From the NCBI RefSeq assembly GCF_001594015.1, contig NZ_LTBC01000005.1, positions 92,083-156,082 on the forward strand: a DNA stretch of 64,000 nt, written 5' to 3'. The number at the start of each line of letters is the position of its first letter. Positions within the stretch are counted from its first letter, which is position 1. The translations under genes and the position numbers were made by a program. Shown here one piece after another: positions 43,462 to 52,754 of this stretch. Source of the DNA: Moorella mulderi DSM 14980 (lineage in GTDB: Bacteria; Bacillota; DSM-521; Neomoorellales; Neomoorellaceae). The notes under the pieces are model-generated. The model did no database searches. It was not told the origin of the DNA and worked only from the letters and a program-made list of their open reading frames with translations.

Positions 43462-43880
43462 ATGTTAAGGCTAAAATATCCGCAGCTCACCCACTGGGAA
43501 TGTCCTGCTGCCATCTGACTTGATCCAACTTAATCCAGAATTGGCCAGGGTGGATGAACTTCTGGATGATGATAGGTTTTGAGGTGTGCATTGGTAGGCC
43601 AACTATTCTTATGGAAACCAACCTGCACATGACGTATCTGAAGTACCGCTATGGCTTGGGTTATGAAGTTTTAGTCCAGGAAGTAAATGACAGTACCAAG
43701 TGGCGGTATTGCTATCTTATTCCCTTAACCCAAAAAGTACCTCATGCTACTACTTTGATTTTGATTAAGCGCAAATATGGTTTACGCCATAGCCTTTCCA
43801 GGGGATATAAAGGGCACCACCGCCTGGGTCGGGTATGGAATTTTAGCACAATGGTATAACAAGATGGGTAATGCAATTAG
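43462..43880 (+). pseudogene. IS5/IS1182-like transposase remnant
   Basis: ATG 43462 opens MLRLKYPQLTHWE, then several frame breaks; ELARVDELLDDDRF is in another frame, then GRPTILMETNLHMTYLKYRYGLGYEVLVQEVNDSTKWRY (43584-43700), PLTQKVPHATTLILIKRKYGL, and the last piece AFPGDIKGTTAWVGYGILAQWYNKMGNAI, which looks like the C-terminal end. The central catalytic part is missing, so it is an internally deleted dead copy. Confidence 0.6.
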
Positions 43881-44072
43881 AAATCTATTGGACTACAGTC
43901 CAGAAATAACACTGCAAAAAAGGGGACTTTTTCAGGGGGGAGTAAATAGGGAGCCTGACCAGGTGATTTGGAATTTTGTCTAGTTTTCTGTTTTATTTAA
44001 ATTAGTAATGAAACGTATTTGTGTCAGGCGATACAACGGATGCTACATCTAGTAGCGCCATTCCATTATTTG

Positions 44073-44107
44073 CCTGTTGACTGCAAATAGCTCCGTCAGT
44101 TGTCAGG
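44073..44107 (+). promoter_or_regulatory. Imperfect inverted repeat upstream of the sigma-54 promoter (activator-site candidate)
   Basis: CCTGTTGACTG (44073-44083) and CAGTTGTCAGG (44097-44107) match in 8 of 11 paired positions around a 13-base spacer, 50 bases before the -24 element. Sigma-54 activators bind such sites upstream. The symmetry is imperfect, so this is a hint only. Confidence 0.35.
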
Positions 44108-44156
44108 TCTAGTTTTGATAACAAACTATTAAACTAAACAGCCCCCTGTTTTTTAG

Positions 44157-44172
44157 TGGCACGGAATTTGCA
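44157..44172 (+). promoter_or_regulatory. Sigma-54 (-24/-12) promoter of the glycyl radical enzyme operon
   Basis: TGGCAC (44157-44162), five bases, TTGCA (44168-44172): an exact match to the consensus TGGCAC-N5-TTGCW. It ends 49 bases before the start of the radical enzyme gene and is the only such site I see in the window. The sigma-54 activator encoded at 39777-41753 is the natural partner. Confidence 0.85.
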
Positions 44173-44221
44173 ATAAAGATATTGTGTAATCTATATTTTG
44201 TCTAAGGAGGTACGAATCAAG

Positions 44222-46624
44222 ATGGCCCTATCAGAACGCATTGCGAGGTACAAAGAAGAACATGTGCCAAAACATTTCTGGAAGGAGGGTTATGTAAAAC
44301 CTGTTTATCTCTCTATCCTTCGTTCCAGGGCGTATACAAAGGTCTGGAAAGAGACCGAAGGCGAGCCCACGTCTATTAGGAGAGCGAAGGCCCTGGCTGA
44401 ATATTTGGATACCATGCCTATTTTTATTAGGCCGCATGAGTTGCTGGTAGGATTTTATGCAGAGGACCCCCATGCTTTGCCAGTATGTATAGAGTCCACA
44501 GAGCCCGACTTTATAAAAAAGATTATTGCTGACGGAAACGTGAAGCAAGAAGAAGTAGGAGAATGGAATGAACTGCTTGCCTACTGGGCAGATAAAGGCT
44601 TAAATAAGCTATTGCTTTCCAGGCTGACGGAAAAAGAACTGAAATTGGCCAAGGCTGATCATACTTTTATGGAAGTCCTGCCGACGCAGTATACCACGCG
44701 GTCGCAGGCCGAATATGATCTTGTACTGGAGAATGGGCTAAACGGCATCAAGAAGATTTTACAGGAAAAAGTGGAAAAACTTGACGAAGCAAGGGAAAAC
44801 TGTGTCGGTGGCCGGGAAGCCGTCGAAATAAACAATAAGCAAAACGATGTCAAAGCAATGATTATTGCCGTAGAAGCGGTCATCCGTTGGGCTAATCGCT
44901 ACAGCGAACTGGCCAGGAGAATGGCAAAGGAAGAAAAGGACCCTGCTAGAAAGAAGGAACTGGAGCAAATAGCAAGAATATGCGCAAATGTTCCTGCCAA
45001 CCCGGCGAATAGCTTCTGGGAGGCTGTGCAGAGTCACTGGCTCACATTCCTGGCGTGCCATGTCATTGAGCAGCTATCCCACGGCACATCGTTGAGACTA
45101 GATCAGATCTTCTGGAAATGGTATGAAAAAGACGTTATTTTAGATAAGACGTTGCCGAGGGAGAAAGCGCTGGAATTGATGGAAGAGTTTCTCTTGAAGA
45201 TAGACGAATTGGGCCGGCCCTTGCCGTTAGTTTGGAGAAAGAGCTTACAGGGCAACAATTACCTGGCCACGTATACCATCGGAGGGACGAAGCCTGAGGA
45301 CGGCAGCGATGCCTGTAATGACATGACGATATTGATATGCGACGCCCTGGACGAATTGTGGATTAATCATCCTGACTTTAAATTCAGGTGGCATCCCAAG
45401 GTAAACCCCAGGGCTTATGAGAGAGTGCTGGAACTGCAGAGAAAAGGTTTGGGACAACCCTCTATCAAAAACGAGGATATTGCCATTGCTACTTTGATAG
45501 ATCATTACGGTTTTACCCTGGAAGAAGCCCGGAGCTGGGCGGTAGTGGGTTGTATCTCCCCGGCGCCTACTATTAATTGGGGCAGGTGTAGGAGGGACGC
45601 CTGGACTGTTTATCCGGCAAAAATCTTAGAACTCACTTTCTTCAATGGCGTGAACCCCACGACAGGCGAAGAGATCGGCATAAAGACGGGCGATGCCAGG
45701 GACCATAAAACTTTCGAAGAGTTTTTTGAAGCTTACAGAAAGCAGTTCGCCTGGGTAATGCGCACCTCGGCGCGAATCAAGACTATTGCTGAAGAGTGTA
45801 ACAACCAGTTATGCAAACGGCCTTTCCTTTCTGCCCTATTCAGGCGCTCGCTGGAATCCTGCCGGGATATTATGGATACTCCCGAGAAGGGTATGCCTTG
45901 GGTTAATGTGCCGGGCATAGTGGATGCATGCGATTCACTGATTTCGCTGAAAAAACTTGTCTTTGATGACAAAAAATATACCATGAGTGAAGTTCTCGAG
46001 GCGCTGAAGTCTAATTGGGAAGGCTACGAAGAGATGCGCCAGGATTTCATTAACGCACCCAAATTCGGTAATAACGATGATTATGCAGACGAAGTTGCCA
46101 AAAAAACTTACGCCATGATAGCGGAAGAAATGAGCAAAGTAAAGGATATCAACAATGCCTCGCCTATGCCTTCCGGGCTCATAATCACCTGGATGTTCTC
46201 TACAGCGGACAAAGTGGGGGCCTTGCCTAACGGCAGGAAGCTGGGAGACTGGTTGACTGATGGTGGCATTAGCCCCCATGCTGGATATGACAGAAAAGGC
46301 CCCATGGCGGCCATATTATCTGCCGCGAAGATAGATCATCGGAAGCAAAAAGCGAACATATTCAATCAGAAGTTGTCGCCGTCTTGCATAGAGGGTGAGG
46401 CTGGCTTCAAGAAGTTCAAGGATTATGTAACAACAATTTTGAACTTGGGGTTGGATATGATTCAGTTTAATGTGGTTGACGCGAAAACCCTCAGAGACGC
46501 CCAGCAGCATCCGGAAAAATACCCCAACCTCGTAGTAAGGGTGTCTGGTTATAACGCCAAGTTCGTGGAAATGGATAAGTTTGTCCAGGATGCTATTATA
46601 GAACGCACCCAGCACGTGATCTAG
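44222..46624 (+). CDS. Glycyl radical enzyme (PFL family) of unassigned activity, XSS-like active site
   Basis: An 800-residue member of the pyruvate formate-lyase superfamily. ATG 44222 follows aaggagg (44204-44210); an in-frame TTG at 44198 is less likely. The N-terminal PFL domain spans about 1-640. The active-site Cys is C444 in AVVGCISPAPTINWG, and the glycyl radical site is G776 in VRVSGYNAKFVEM near the C terminus. Eliminases and decarboxylases of the family (choline lyase, glycerol dehydratase and others) have C-x-E; here Ile-Ser follow Cys, close to the C-[MI]-S-P of benzylsuccinate synthase. Formate-lyases have Cys-Cys. The family is therefore best read as X-succinate-synthase-like or new. 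The activase gene follows after a stem-loop. No small Fe-S subunits are visible. Confidence 0.9.
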   Translation: MALSERIARYKEEHVPKHFWKEGYVKPVYLSILRSRAYTKVWKETEGEPTSIRRAKALAEYLDTMPIFIRPHELLVGFYAEDPHALPVCIESTEPDFIKKIIADGNVKQEEVGEWNELLAYWADKGLNKLLLSRLTEKELKLAKADHTFMEVLPTQYTTRSQAEYDLVLENGLNGIKKILQEKVEKLDEARENCVGGREAVEINNKQNDVKAMIIAVEAVIRWANRYSELARRMAKEEKDPARKKELEQIARICANVPANPANSFWEAVQSHWLTFLACHVIEQLSHGTSLRLDQIFWKWYEKDVILDKTLPREKALELMEEFLLKIDELGRPLPLVWRKSLQGNNYLATYTIGGTKPEDGSDACNDMTILICDALDELWINHPDFKFRWHPKVNPRAYERVLELQRKGLGQPSIKNEDIAIATLIDHYGFTLEEARSWAVVGCISPAPTINWGRCRRDAWTVYPAKILELTFFNGVNPTTGEEIGIKTGDARDHKTFEEFFEAYRKQFAWVMRTSARIKTIAEECNNQLCKRPFLSALFRRSLESCRDIMDTPEKGMPWVNVPGIVDACDSLISLKKLVFDDKKYTMSEVLEALKSNWEGYEEMRQDFINAPKFGNNDDYADEVAKKTYAMIAEEMSKVKDINNASPMPSGLIITWMFSTADKVGALPNGRKLGDWLTDGGISPHAGYDRKGPMAAILSAAKIDHRKQKANIFNQKLSPSCIEGEAGFKKFKDYVTTILNLGLDMIQFNVVDAKTLRDAQQHPEKYPNLVVRVSGYNAKFVEMDKFVQDAIIERTQHVI

Positions 46625-46722
46625 CCTCGCTCTTATATAGGGTGGCTACAATTCGCCAGTGCGCTGACGCAGGAACCCAGGGAGGTGATTCTTAGATTGT
46701 AATGTTTAGAGATTAAAAGCTT

Positions 46723-46764
46723 GAGCCTTGCAGGTTAGAATCCCGATTCAAGCCTGCAAGGCTC
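46723..46764 (+). repeat. Stable intergenic hairpin between the radical enzyme and its activase
   Basis: GAGCCTTGCAGG (46723-46734) and CCTGCAAGGCTC (46753-46764) form a perfect 12-base stem with an 18-base loop. No T run follows. It may protect the 3' end of the radical-enzyme message and give unequal enzyme/activase levels. Confidence 0.6.
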
Positions 46765-46815
46765 AGCAATCCTGTTTTCGGTAGACGATATTGGGCGGAA
46801 AGAGTGGTGCTGTAC

Positions 46816-47739
46816 ATGAGTGATGAGCTAAGGGGTTTGATTGCAAATATCCAGGACTATGCGGTGCATGATGGCTACGGGCTTCGAAGTTTGGTTTTTT
46901 TTAAGGGCTGCCCGCTGAAGTGTGATTGGTGCCAGAACCCGGAAACCTGGAGCCTAGATTTCGATGTCATGTATCATGAGAAATTGTGCGTCGGCTGCGG
47001 CCGTTGTGCGGAAATATGTGATGCAGGTGCGATTATTCCTGATAGCGATAAAAGGATTGATAGGAGCAAGTGCAATAATTGCATGAAATGTGTAGAAACA
47101 TGCTCCACGAATGCGTTGAGCAGGGTAGGGAATTGGATGACGGTCGAGCAGGTGCTAAGAGTGGTTATGCAGTATAAGCCGTTTTACGACGGTTCAGATA
47201 GAGGAGGGGTGACGCTTTCGGGCGGCGAGGCGTTGTACCAGCCTAAGTTTGCTGTCAGCCTGCTCAAACATTGCAAGGAGGCGGGGCTCCATACCGCTCT
47301 CGAAACATGCGGTTATGCGAGCTATGAGACTTTAAAAGCAGCGGCCGAGCACCTCGATCTGGTGTTGTATGATCTAAAACACATGGACGAGTTGGCGCAT
47401 AAGAGAGGTACCGGAGTATCTAATAAATTAATACGTGAAAACCTTGAAAGGCTATGCCAGGAGGAGGGGACCCCGGAAATAGTAATAAGAATACCGCTGA
47501 TACCGGGATATAATGACGATGAGAAAAATATTAGAGAAACAGTTAAATATATACATTCATTAAAAATAAAAAAATTAGATCTGCTGCCATTTAATGAGCT
47601 GCCAGTGGCGAAATATAAAGCTCTGGGGATGCCGTGGAAATATATAGGGAAGAAAAGACAGGCAGATGAGCATTTAGATAGTCTTAAGGATTTAGCCCAA
47701 GCATACGGGTTGGAGGTTACTATAGGTGGATTGTGGTAA
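46816..47739 (+). CDS. Glycyl radical enzyme activating enzyme (radical SAM)
   Basis: A 307-residue radical SAM activase. ATG 46816 is taken; GTGs at 46804 and 46807 are alternatives, as the RBS (gcggaaagag) is poor. The CxxxCxxC SAM cluster is GCPLKCDWCQNPE (about residues 31-43). Between this and the TIM barrel are two ferredoxin clusters, CVGCGRCAEIC and CNNCMKCVETC, which classify it with the activases of BssA, HPAD and CutC type rather than the short PflA. It uses SAM to put the radical on G776 of the neighbouring enzyme. GGVTLSGGEALYQP is the SAM-binding motif. Confidence 0.93.
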   Translation: MSDELRGLIANIQDYAVHDGYGLRSLVFFKGCPLKCDWCQNPETWSLDFDVMYHEKLCVGCGRCAEICDAGAIIPDSDKRIDRSKCNNCMKCVETCSTNALSRVGNWMTVEQVLRVVMQYKPFYDGSDRGGVTLSGGEALYQPKFAVSLLKHCKEAGLHTALETCGYASYETLKAAAEHLDLVLYDLKHMDELAHKRGTGVSNKLIRENLERLCQEEGTPEIVIRIPLIPGYNDDEKNIRETVKYIHSLKIKKLDLLPFNELPVAKYKALGMPWKYIGKKRQADEHLDSLKDLAQAYGLEVTIGGLW

Positions 47740-47768
47740 AATATGATCAAAAAGGAGGTTTATGTGAA

Positions 47769-48785
47769 ATGCGTAAGCTTTTGAGCGGGTTGTTGCTGGT
47801 TCTAGTGATATTATCCTTGCTAGCCGGAGGCTGTGGGAAAGCTTCTGAACAGAAGGCTTCTGAGAGTGCAACTGTCAAGAAGGCTGCAGAAGAGAGCAAA
47901 GGCGTGGATAAGGATTCGGGTATCATGCTAGGGACGGCAACTACAGGAGGTTTCACCTACCTTTGGGGGACCTCGGCGGCAACGATTGTCAATAACTATA
48001 GTAAGGTTAAACTGACTCCGCAAATCACTGCCGGGTCAGGCGAGAATATAACGCGAATTTTGAAGGGTGAGATGAAATTAGGAGTAGTGGGCAATGATTG
48101 GGTAAACAAATATTATCATGGTATTGGGGTAGAAGCGGCAAAAAACTTGCGCACCATTTATCTCACCGGCCCCTCAGTCTTCCATATTATTGTGAGGGCG
48201 GATTCTCCTTACAAGAGCATTTACGATCTGAAGAACAAGAAAGTGGCGATAGGTAATAAGGGCGGCGGTACCTATGAGGCAAATAAAGAGATACTGGAAG
48301 CCCTGGGAATAGGAGAGAACGGTATTAAAGCACAGTATCTGAGCCAGAATGAATCTGTGGAAGCTCTTCGTAACAAGATGATTGATGGGTGGCTGGTGAA
48401 CGCCATTGCTCCCATGTCTGGTGCTCAAGAAGCTGCTACGATGCCCGGGGGAGTACGTTTTCTGTCCGTGAGTGAGGAAGACATTCAAAAAGTGCTCAAG
48501 GCTTTACCGTACTACGAGGAAACAATACTTAAAGCCGGTACTTACGCGGGCTTGGACAACGATATTCGGTGTTTCGGTCGGCGGTACACGCTTTTGGCTA
48601 CAGAGGATTTTCCGGAAGGTCAAGCTTATGAAATAGCCAAAGCCCTTCATGAAAATTACGATGAATGGATAAAAGTGCTTTCCAGCGTCAAGGGGTCCAC
48701 CTTAGAAGACACTGTTAAGCGAGCTATAGCTCCTCTGCATCCTGGGGTTGAAAAGTATGCGCGGGAGGTAGGGATACTGAAATAA
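47769..48785 (+). CDS. TAXI-family TRAP transporter substrate-binding lipoprotein
   Basis: A 338-residue periplasmic-type binding protein of the TAXI family. ATG 47769 has aaggagg 10 bases upstream. The signal peptide ends in a lipobox (LLAGGC, Cys about 24). The domain starts IMLGTATTGGFTYLWGTSAATIVNNYSK and includes ITAGSGENITRILKGEMKLGVVGNDW and VRADSPYKSIYDLKNKKVAIGNKGGG. TAXI proteins bind small organic acids or amino acids and work with a fused DctQM permease, here the next gene at 49122. The substrate is unknown. It is separated from the permease by a terminator. Confidence 0.92.
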   Translation: MRKLLSGLLLVLVILSLLAGGCGKASEQKASESATVKKAAEESKGVDKDSGIMLGTATTGGFTYLWGTSAATIVNNYSKVKLTPQITAGSGENITRILKGEMKLGVVGNDWVNKYYHGIGVEAAKNLRTIYLTGPSVFHIIVRADSPYKSIYDLKNKKVAIGNKGGGTYEANKEILEALGIGENGIKAQYLSQNESVEALRNKMIDGWLVNAIAPMSGAQEAATMPGGVRFLSVSEEDIQKVLKALPYYEETILKAGTYAGLDNDIRCFGRRYTLLATEDFPEGQAYEIAKALHENYDEWIKVLSSVKGSTLEDTVKRAIAPLHPGVEKYAREVGILK

Positions 48786-48822
48786 ATTTGGTTTAGCAAG
48801 GTTGGTGTAGTTACTGAAACAA

Positions 48823-48902
48823 GGGAGGACAGGTTGAGAAGGGGCTCGATACCAGCATAATGATTAAATTTTACTAGGTTAATGCCTGTCTTCCCTTTTT
48901 TT
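48823..48902 (+). terminator. Terminator after the TAXI binding protein
   Basis: GGGAGGACAGG (48823-48833) and CCTGTCTTCCC (48885-48895) pair over 11 bases with one G-U, around a 51-base loop, and are followed by seven T. It would uncouple the binding-protein transcript from the permease. Confidence 0.75.
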
Positions 48903-48965
48903 GCATGTGTTAACGTGTGCCAGTAAGCCAGAGAGCGGTAGGCTTATACAAAAAATTACGTAGGT

Positions 48966-49010
48966 TTTCGCAAAAACCCAGAAAACCCCAGGAAAAAGCA
49001 GGGAACAATA
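48966..49010 (-). repeat. Dispersed repeat, copy B (short)
   Basis: The run gcaaaaacccagaaaacccc followed by aggaaaaagcagggaac matches copies C and D at their acctggggtttt end. Only about 40 bases remain. It lies between the TAXI terminator and the permease gene. Confidence 0.55.
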
Positions 49011-49121
49011 ATTGTAGACCAGTTGCATAAACAGCCCCCCCAGAATAATTTGCCAAAATTATATCACTTTCGCTTGGGAGTTTAGAACATACACATTACA
49101 AGGAAAGAGGGGTTGTTATTC

Positions 49122-51053
49122 ATGGATAAAATAGTCAAGTTTTTGATAGTAATTTTAGGATTTGCTCTCAGCGCTTTTCAAGTTTATACCGCCGCTACCA
49201 TGCCTTTTACAGCAATGATCCAGCGAAGCGTTCATCTCGGTTTGGGTATGGCACTGGTATTCCTGGTGTATCCAGTTGCCAAGAGGAAAGAGGGGATTGG
49301 TTCTCTTGCTGGGCAGGTTTTAGATTTAATGCTAATGCTGCTGGCATTAATATCCTGCTTGTATGTAAGCGTTAACTGGGAGGCGTTGTCCGAGCCGGAG
49401 AGGCTTTCAAATCCAACTATATGGGATATGTGTTTCGGCGTGATAGCTTTCCTGTTGGTGCTGGAAGGCACCAGGCGTGTCGCTGGCCCCGCCCTTCCTA
49501 TCATCGCTCTCGTTGCATTACTCTATATTTTTACAGGTCCCTGGATGCCCGGAGAGTTGAAGCATCCGGGTGCATCGCTCCAAAATGTTATATCATTAGG
49601 TTATATGTTTAATGAAGGTATTTTCGGGTCTCCCATCGAGGCTTCAGCAAGTATGGTGTTTATCTTTATTCTGTTTGGCCAGTTCCTGCAATCCTTAAGA
49701 GGAAGCGACTTCTTTTTAACACTTGCCAACTCCTTAGTGGGAACCCTGCGGGGAGGACCTGCCAAAGTGGCGATTTTTGCCAGCGGCTTTTTTGGCAGCA
49801 TAAGCGGCAGCGCCGTTGCCAATGTGGTGGGCACGGGGTCAGTGACCATTCCTTTAATGAAGAGGGTGGGTTACAAACCGGAGTTTGCCGGGGCAGTAGA
49901 ATCGGTGGCTTCTACAGGCGGTTTAATTATGCCGCCTGTTATGGGCGCTGCAGCCTTTATTATGGCGGAAATTGTTGGTATAAGCTACTGGTCGATTGTG
50001 GTTGCTGCTATAATACCGGCCCTTCTTTACTATGTGGGACTTTATATAGCCGTAGACTTGCGGGCGAGGAGAAGGCAATTGTCCGGTTTGCCGAGAGAAG
50101 ACGTGCCCCGCTTCGGCGAGGTTCTAAGGCAGAATGGGTGGGTTTATATAACGCCACTTGCTGTACTGGTTTTATTGCTAGGGATTTATCAATATTCTCC
50201 AGCAAGGGCGTGTTTCTGGAGCATAGTAATACTAATCTCCCTGTGTAGCGTAAAGAGGGAATTAAGGCCGCTTTTGAAGGGGGCACTAGATATCTTTACT
50301 CAAGCTGCGAAGAACGCCCTGGTAGTAATTATGGCATGTGCCTGCGCCGGTCTTGTGTTGCTCATGTTCCAGGTAACGGGCTTAGGTTTAAAATTTTCGT
50401 CGATTTTAATCGCGCTTGCAGGGGAAAATCTTCTTTTGTTAATGTTTTTAGTTATGACTGCCTCATTGATTTTGGGCATGGGCCTGCCGGCTACTGCCTG
50501 CTATATTATATTGGCCCTTCTAGCGGCTCCTGCTATTGTCGAACTGGGCGGTGAGGTTATGGCAGCACACCTGTTTGTCATGTATTTCGGGGCCCTGTCG
50601 GCCATTACCCCGCCGGTATGCCTGGCTGCCTATGCGGCAAGCGGAATATCCGGAGCTTCGCCTATGCGTACCGGTTTTGTGGCCTGGCGGATTGCTCTGC
50701 CGATTTTCCTGGTCGCGTATTGTTTTGTGTTACAGCCAGAATTGCTTATGATTGGAAAACCATTAGACATTGTAATTGTATCTGTTTCGTGCCTTGCCGG
50801 TGTAGCTGCTATGGCTGTGGGCCTCGAGGGATACTGGCTTGCAGAAATAGGGATCGCCAGGAGGCTGCTGTGGATAATCGCAGGAGCACTATTAATCTGG
50901 CCCAATCACTACTTGACTGTTGGCGGCGTTTTATTGGTCTTAATATGCGTGATGTGCGATCCGCAGGTAACTCAAAAATTGAGGAAGATGTTGAACATAC
51001 CTCTAGTTGGCGAGAGCAGGACAGAAGCGATAAAAAAGTCGCTTGAAGATTAG
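49122..51053 (+). CDS. TRAP transporter permease, fused DctQM (4TM/12TM) protein
   Basis: A 643-residue membrane protein in which the small four-helix DctQ and large twelve-helix DctM parts are fused, as in TAXI-type systems. ATG 49122 (TTG 49113 possible) follows gaaagagggg. The DctM segment GSISGSAVANVVGTGSVTIPLMKRVGYKPEFAGAVESVASTGG (about 228-270) and IMPPVMGAAAFIMAE are conserved TRAP motifs. It imports an organic acid coupled to a sodium or proton gradient. It partners the TAXI protein at 47769, from which it is separated by a terminator and repeat copy B. Confidence 0.93.
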   Translation: MDKIVKFLIVILGFALSAFQVYTAATMPFTAMIQRSVHLGLGMALVFLVYPVAKRKEGIGSLAGQVLDLMLMLLALISCLYVSVNWEALSEPERLSNPTIWDMCFGVIAFLLVLEGTRRVAGPALPIIALVALLYIFTGPWMPGELKHPGASLQNVISLGYMFNEGIFGSPIEASASMVFIFILFGQFLQSLRGSDFFLTLANSLVGTLRGGPAKVAIFASGFFGSISGSAVANVVGTGSVTIPLMKRVGYKPEFAGAVESVASTGGLIMPPVMGAAAFIMAEIVGISYWSIVVAAIIPALLYYVGLYIAVDLRARRRQLSGLPREDVPRFGEVLRQNGWVYITPLAVLVLLLGIYQYSPARACFWSIVILISLCSVKRELRPLLKGALDIFTQAAKNALVVIMACACAGLVLLMFQVTGLGLKFSSILIALAGENLLLLMFLVMTASLILGMGLPATACYIILALLAAPAIVELGGEVMAAHLFVMYFGALSAITPPVCLAAYAASGISGASPMRTGFVAWRIALPIFLVAYCFVLQPELLMIGKPLDIVIVSVSCLAGVAAMAVGLEGYWLAEIGIARRLLWIIAGALLIWPNHYLTVGGVLLVLICVMCDPQVTQKLRKMLNIPLVGESRTEAIKKSLED

Positions 51054-51270
51054 ATTTAGTTGGAGAAGGTCGTTATTCCCCTTGCGTGGGGAAAGCCTGC
51101 CCAGGAGCCAAGTTTTGGTGGAAGCGGCTGCGACACAAACGGTTATTCCTTTGGGAGTACAGATTAAGAGAAGGTGTTGCTGTTAAGGGCGCTCCAGGAA
51201 GCAAAAGGCCCGCTTGGTGGGGAGAAAAATTATGGCAGACAAAATACTATAATTTACCATAGGGGGTTGA

Positions 51271-52659
51271 ATGGAATTGAGGCACACGAGTTCGCTTTCT
51301 GAGGTAATTGCTGATTTTGTCATGAATTTCAATCCTGCTGAAGTACCGCAGGGAGTTCGAAACCATGCAAAGTTACTGTTTATTGACGCTCTGGGGGTGG
51401 CAATTGCCGCTTATAATTTAAATCACGCGCATGTTGTGAGAAAGGTAGCAAAATCTTTTAATAAGAGCGGGGAAAGTACATTGTGGGGCACCAGACAGAA
51501 AGTCAGTGCGCCAGATGCGGTTTTGGCCAACGGGGCTTTGATTCACGGCTTAGATTTTGATGATACTCATGTCGCGGCTATTGTTCATCCCAGCGCTTGT
51601 ATCGTTCCTACAGCCTTTGCGATAGGAGAGTCAGTGGGTGCCGGCGGGGACGATATTTTAATGGCGGCCATTTGCGGGTATGAAATAATGATAAGATTGG
51701 GATTGGCGGCGCAAGGTGGCTTTCACGACCGGGGATATCATGCCACAGGCGTGCTGGGGGCCTTTGCTTCAGCTTGCGTAGCCGCTAGGCTTTTAAAGGT
51801 GCCGTGTGAGGTGCTGGTAAATGCCCTGGGTATTTGCGGCAGCCAAGCTGCTGCTTTACAGGAATTTCTTCACGACGGCTCCTGGGTAAAAAAATTGCAT
51901 CCAGGTTGGGCCAGCCACAGTGCAATATATGCATTAAACCTCGCAAGAGAAGGCTTTACTGGCCCACGCGAGGTTTTTGAAGGGGGGTTTGGATTGTGGT
52001 CAACGCATCTGGGCTTTAACGAGGGGATAAAAGATTATTTTGCCGATTTAGGAAATAAGTGGCGGACGGAGGAGATTTCTGTAAAGCTATATCCGTGTTG
52101 CCATTACCTCCATTCCTTCATAGACTGCATTTTATACCTGCAAAGCGCGCATAAGTTTACTTATAAAGAGATAGAGCGGGTAGAATGCCGCATAGACCCG
52201 CGTGGGTTCAAAATCGTCTGCGACCCCATTAGTGTCAAGAGGAGACCGACTACTGATTATGCTATGCGTTTTAGCCTGCCGTTTGCGGTTGCCATGGCCC
52301 TGTTTAGAGGCAGGGTGGGCCCCCAGGAATTCGATGCGAAGTATGCCGGCGAACAGGTTGTGCTGGATTTAATGGACAAGGTAGAGTGCGTGGCAGATTC
52401 TGGGGCCGAGAGGCCAGGTCATTTTCCGGGGTGGGTAAAAGTATTCCTTTCCGACGGTGCTGTTTATGAACATATACAAAAATATGAGCGTGGGTGCAAA
52501 GAATGCCCTATTAGCGAAACCGACGTGATCCAAAAATTTGAGATCAATGCGAGTATTCATTTGAGCCAGGACAGGATAGAGAGGATGCTGCAAGACATAA
52601 GGCGCATAGAGGAACTTGACGGCATTGAACCCATACTGGAGAAGATGACTATATCTTGA
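51271..52659 (+). CDS. MmgE/PrpD family protein, copy 1
   Basis: A 462-residue MmgE/PrpD protein. The two-domain fold has the N-terminal helical domain with HGLDFDDTHVAAIVHPSACIVPTAFAIGE (about 90-118), RGYHATGVLGAFASACVAARLL (about 156-177), and WVKKLHPGWASHSAIYALNLAREGFTGPREVFEGGFG, the most conserved part. The family includes 2-methylcitrate dehydratase, cis-aconitate decarboxylase and iminodisuccinate epimerase, acting on di- or tricarboxylates. The ATG follows agggggttga. It is placed next to a second, same-length paralogue, both after the TRAP permease. The 217 bases before it hold a CCCCttgcgtGGGG hairpin. Confidence 0.92.
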   Translation: MELRHTSSLSEVIADFVMNFNPAEVPQGVRNHAKLLFIDALGVAIAAYNLNHAHVVRKVAKSFNKSGESTLWGTRQKVSAPDAVLANGALIHGLDFDDTHVAAIVHPSACIVPTAFAIGESVGAGGDDILMAAICGYEIMIRLGLAAQGGFHDRGYHATGVLGAFASACVAARLLKVPCEVLVNALGICGSQAAALQEFLHDGSWVKKLHPGWASHSAIYALNLAREGFTGPREVFEGGFGLWSTHLGFNEGIKDYFADLGNKWRTEEISVKLYPCCHYLHSFIDCILYLQSAHKFTYKEIERVECRIDPRGFKIVCDPISVKRRPTTDYAMRFSLPFAVAMALFRGRVGPQEFDAKYAGEQVVLDLMDKVECVADSGAERPGHFPGWVKVFLSDGAVYEHIQKYERGCKECPISETDVIQKFEINASIHLSQDRIERMLQDIRRIEELDGIEPILEKMTIS

Positions 52660-52754
52660 CGGTAAATGTTATGAACAAGATTTGAATTAAACGATTAACG
52701 TTTTAAGTGCTATGATGGCTGGTTTAGTAATGCTATACGAAAGGAGAAAGAAAG

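Noticed and set aside
44198..44221. TTG start extending the radical enzyme by eight residues
   Set aside because: It would overlap its own RBS (aaggagg 44204-44210), which fits ATG 44222.
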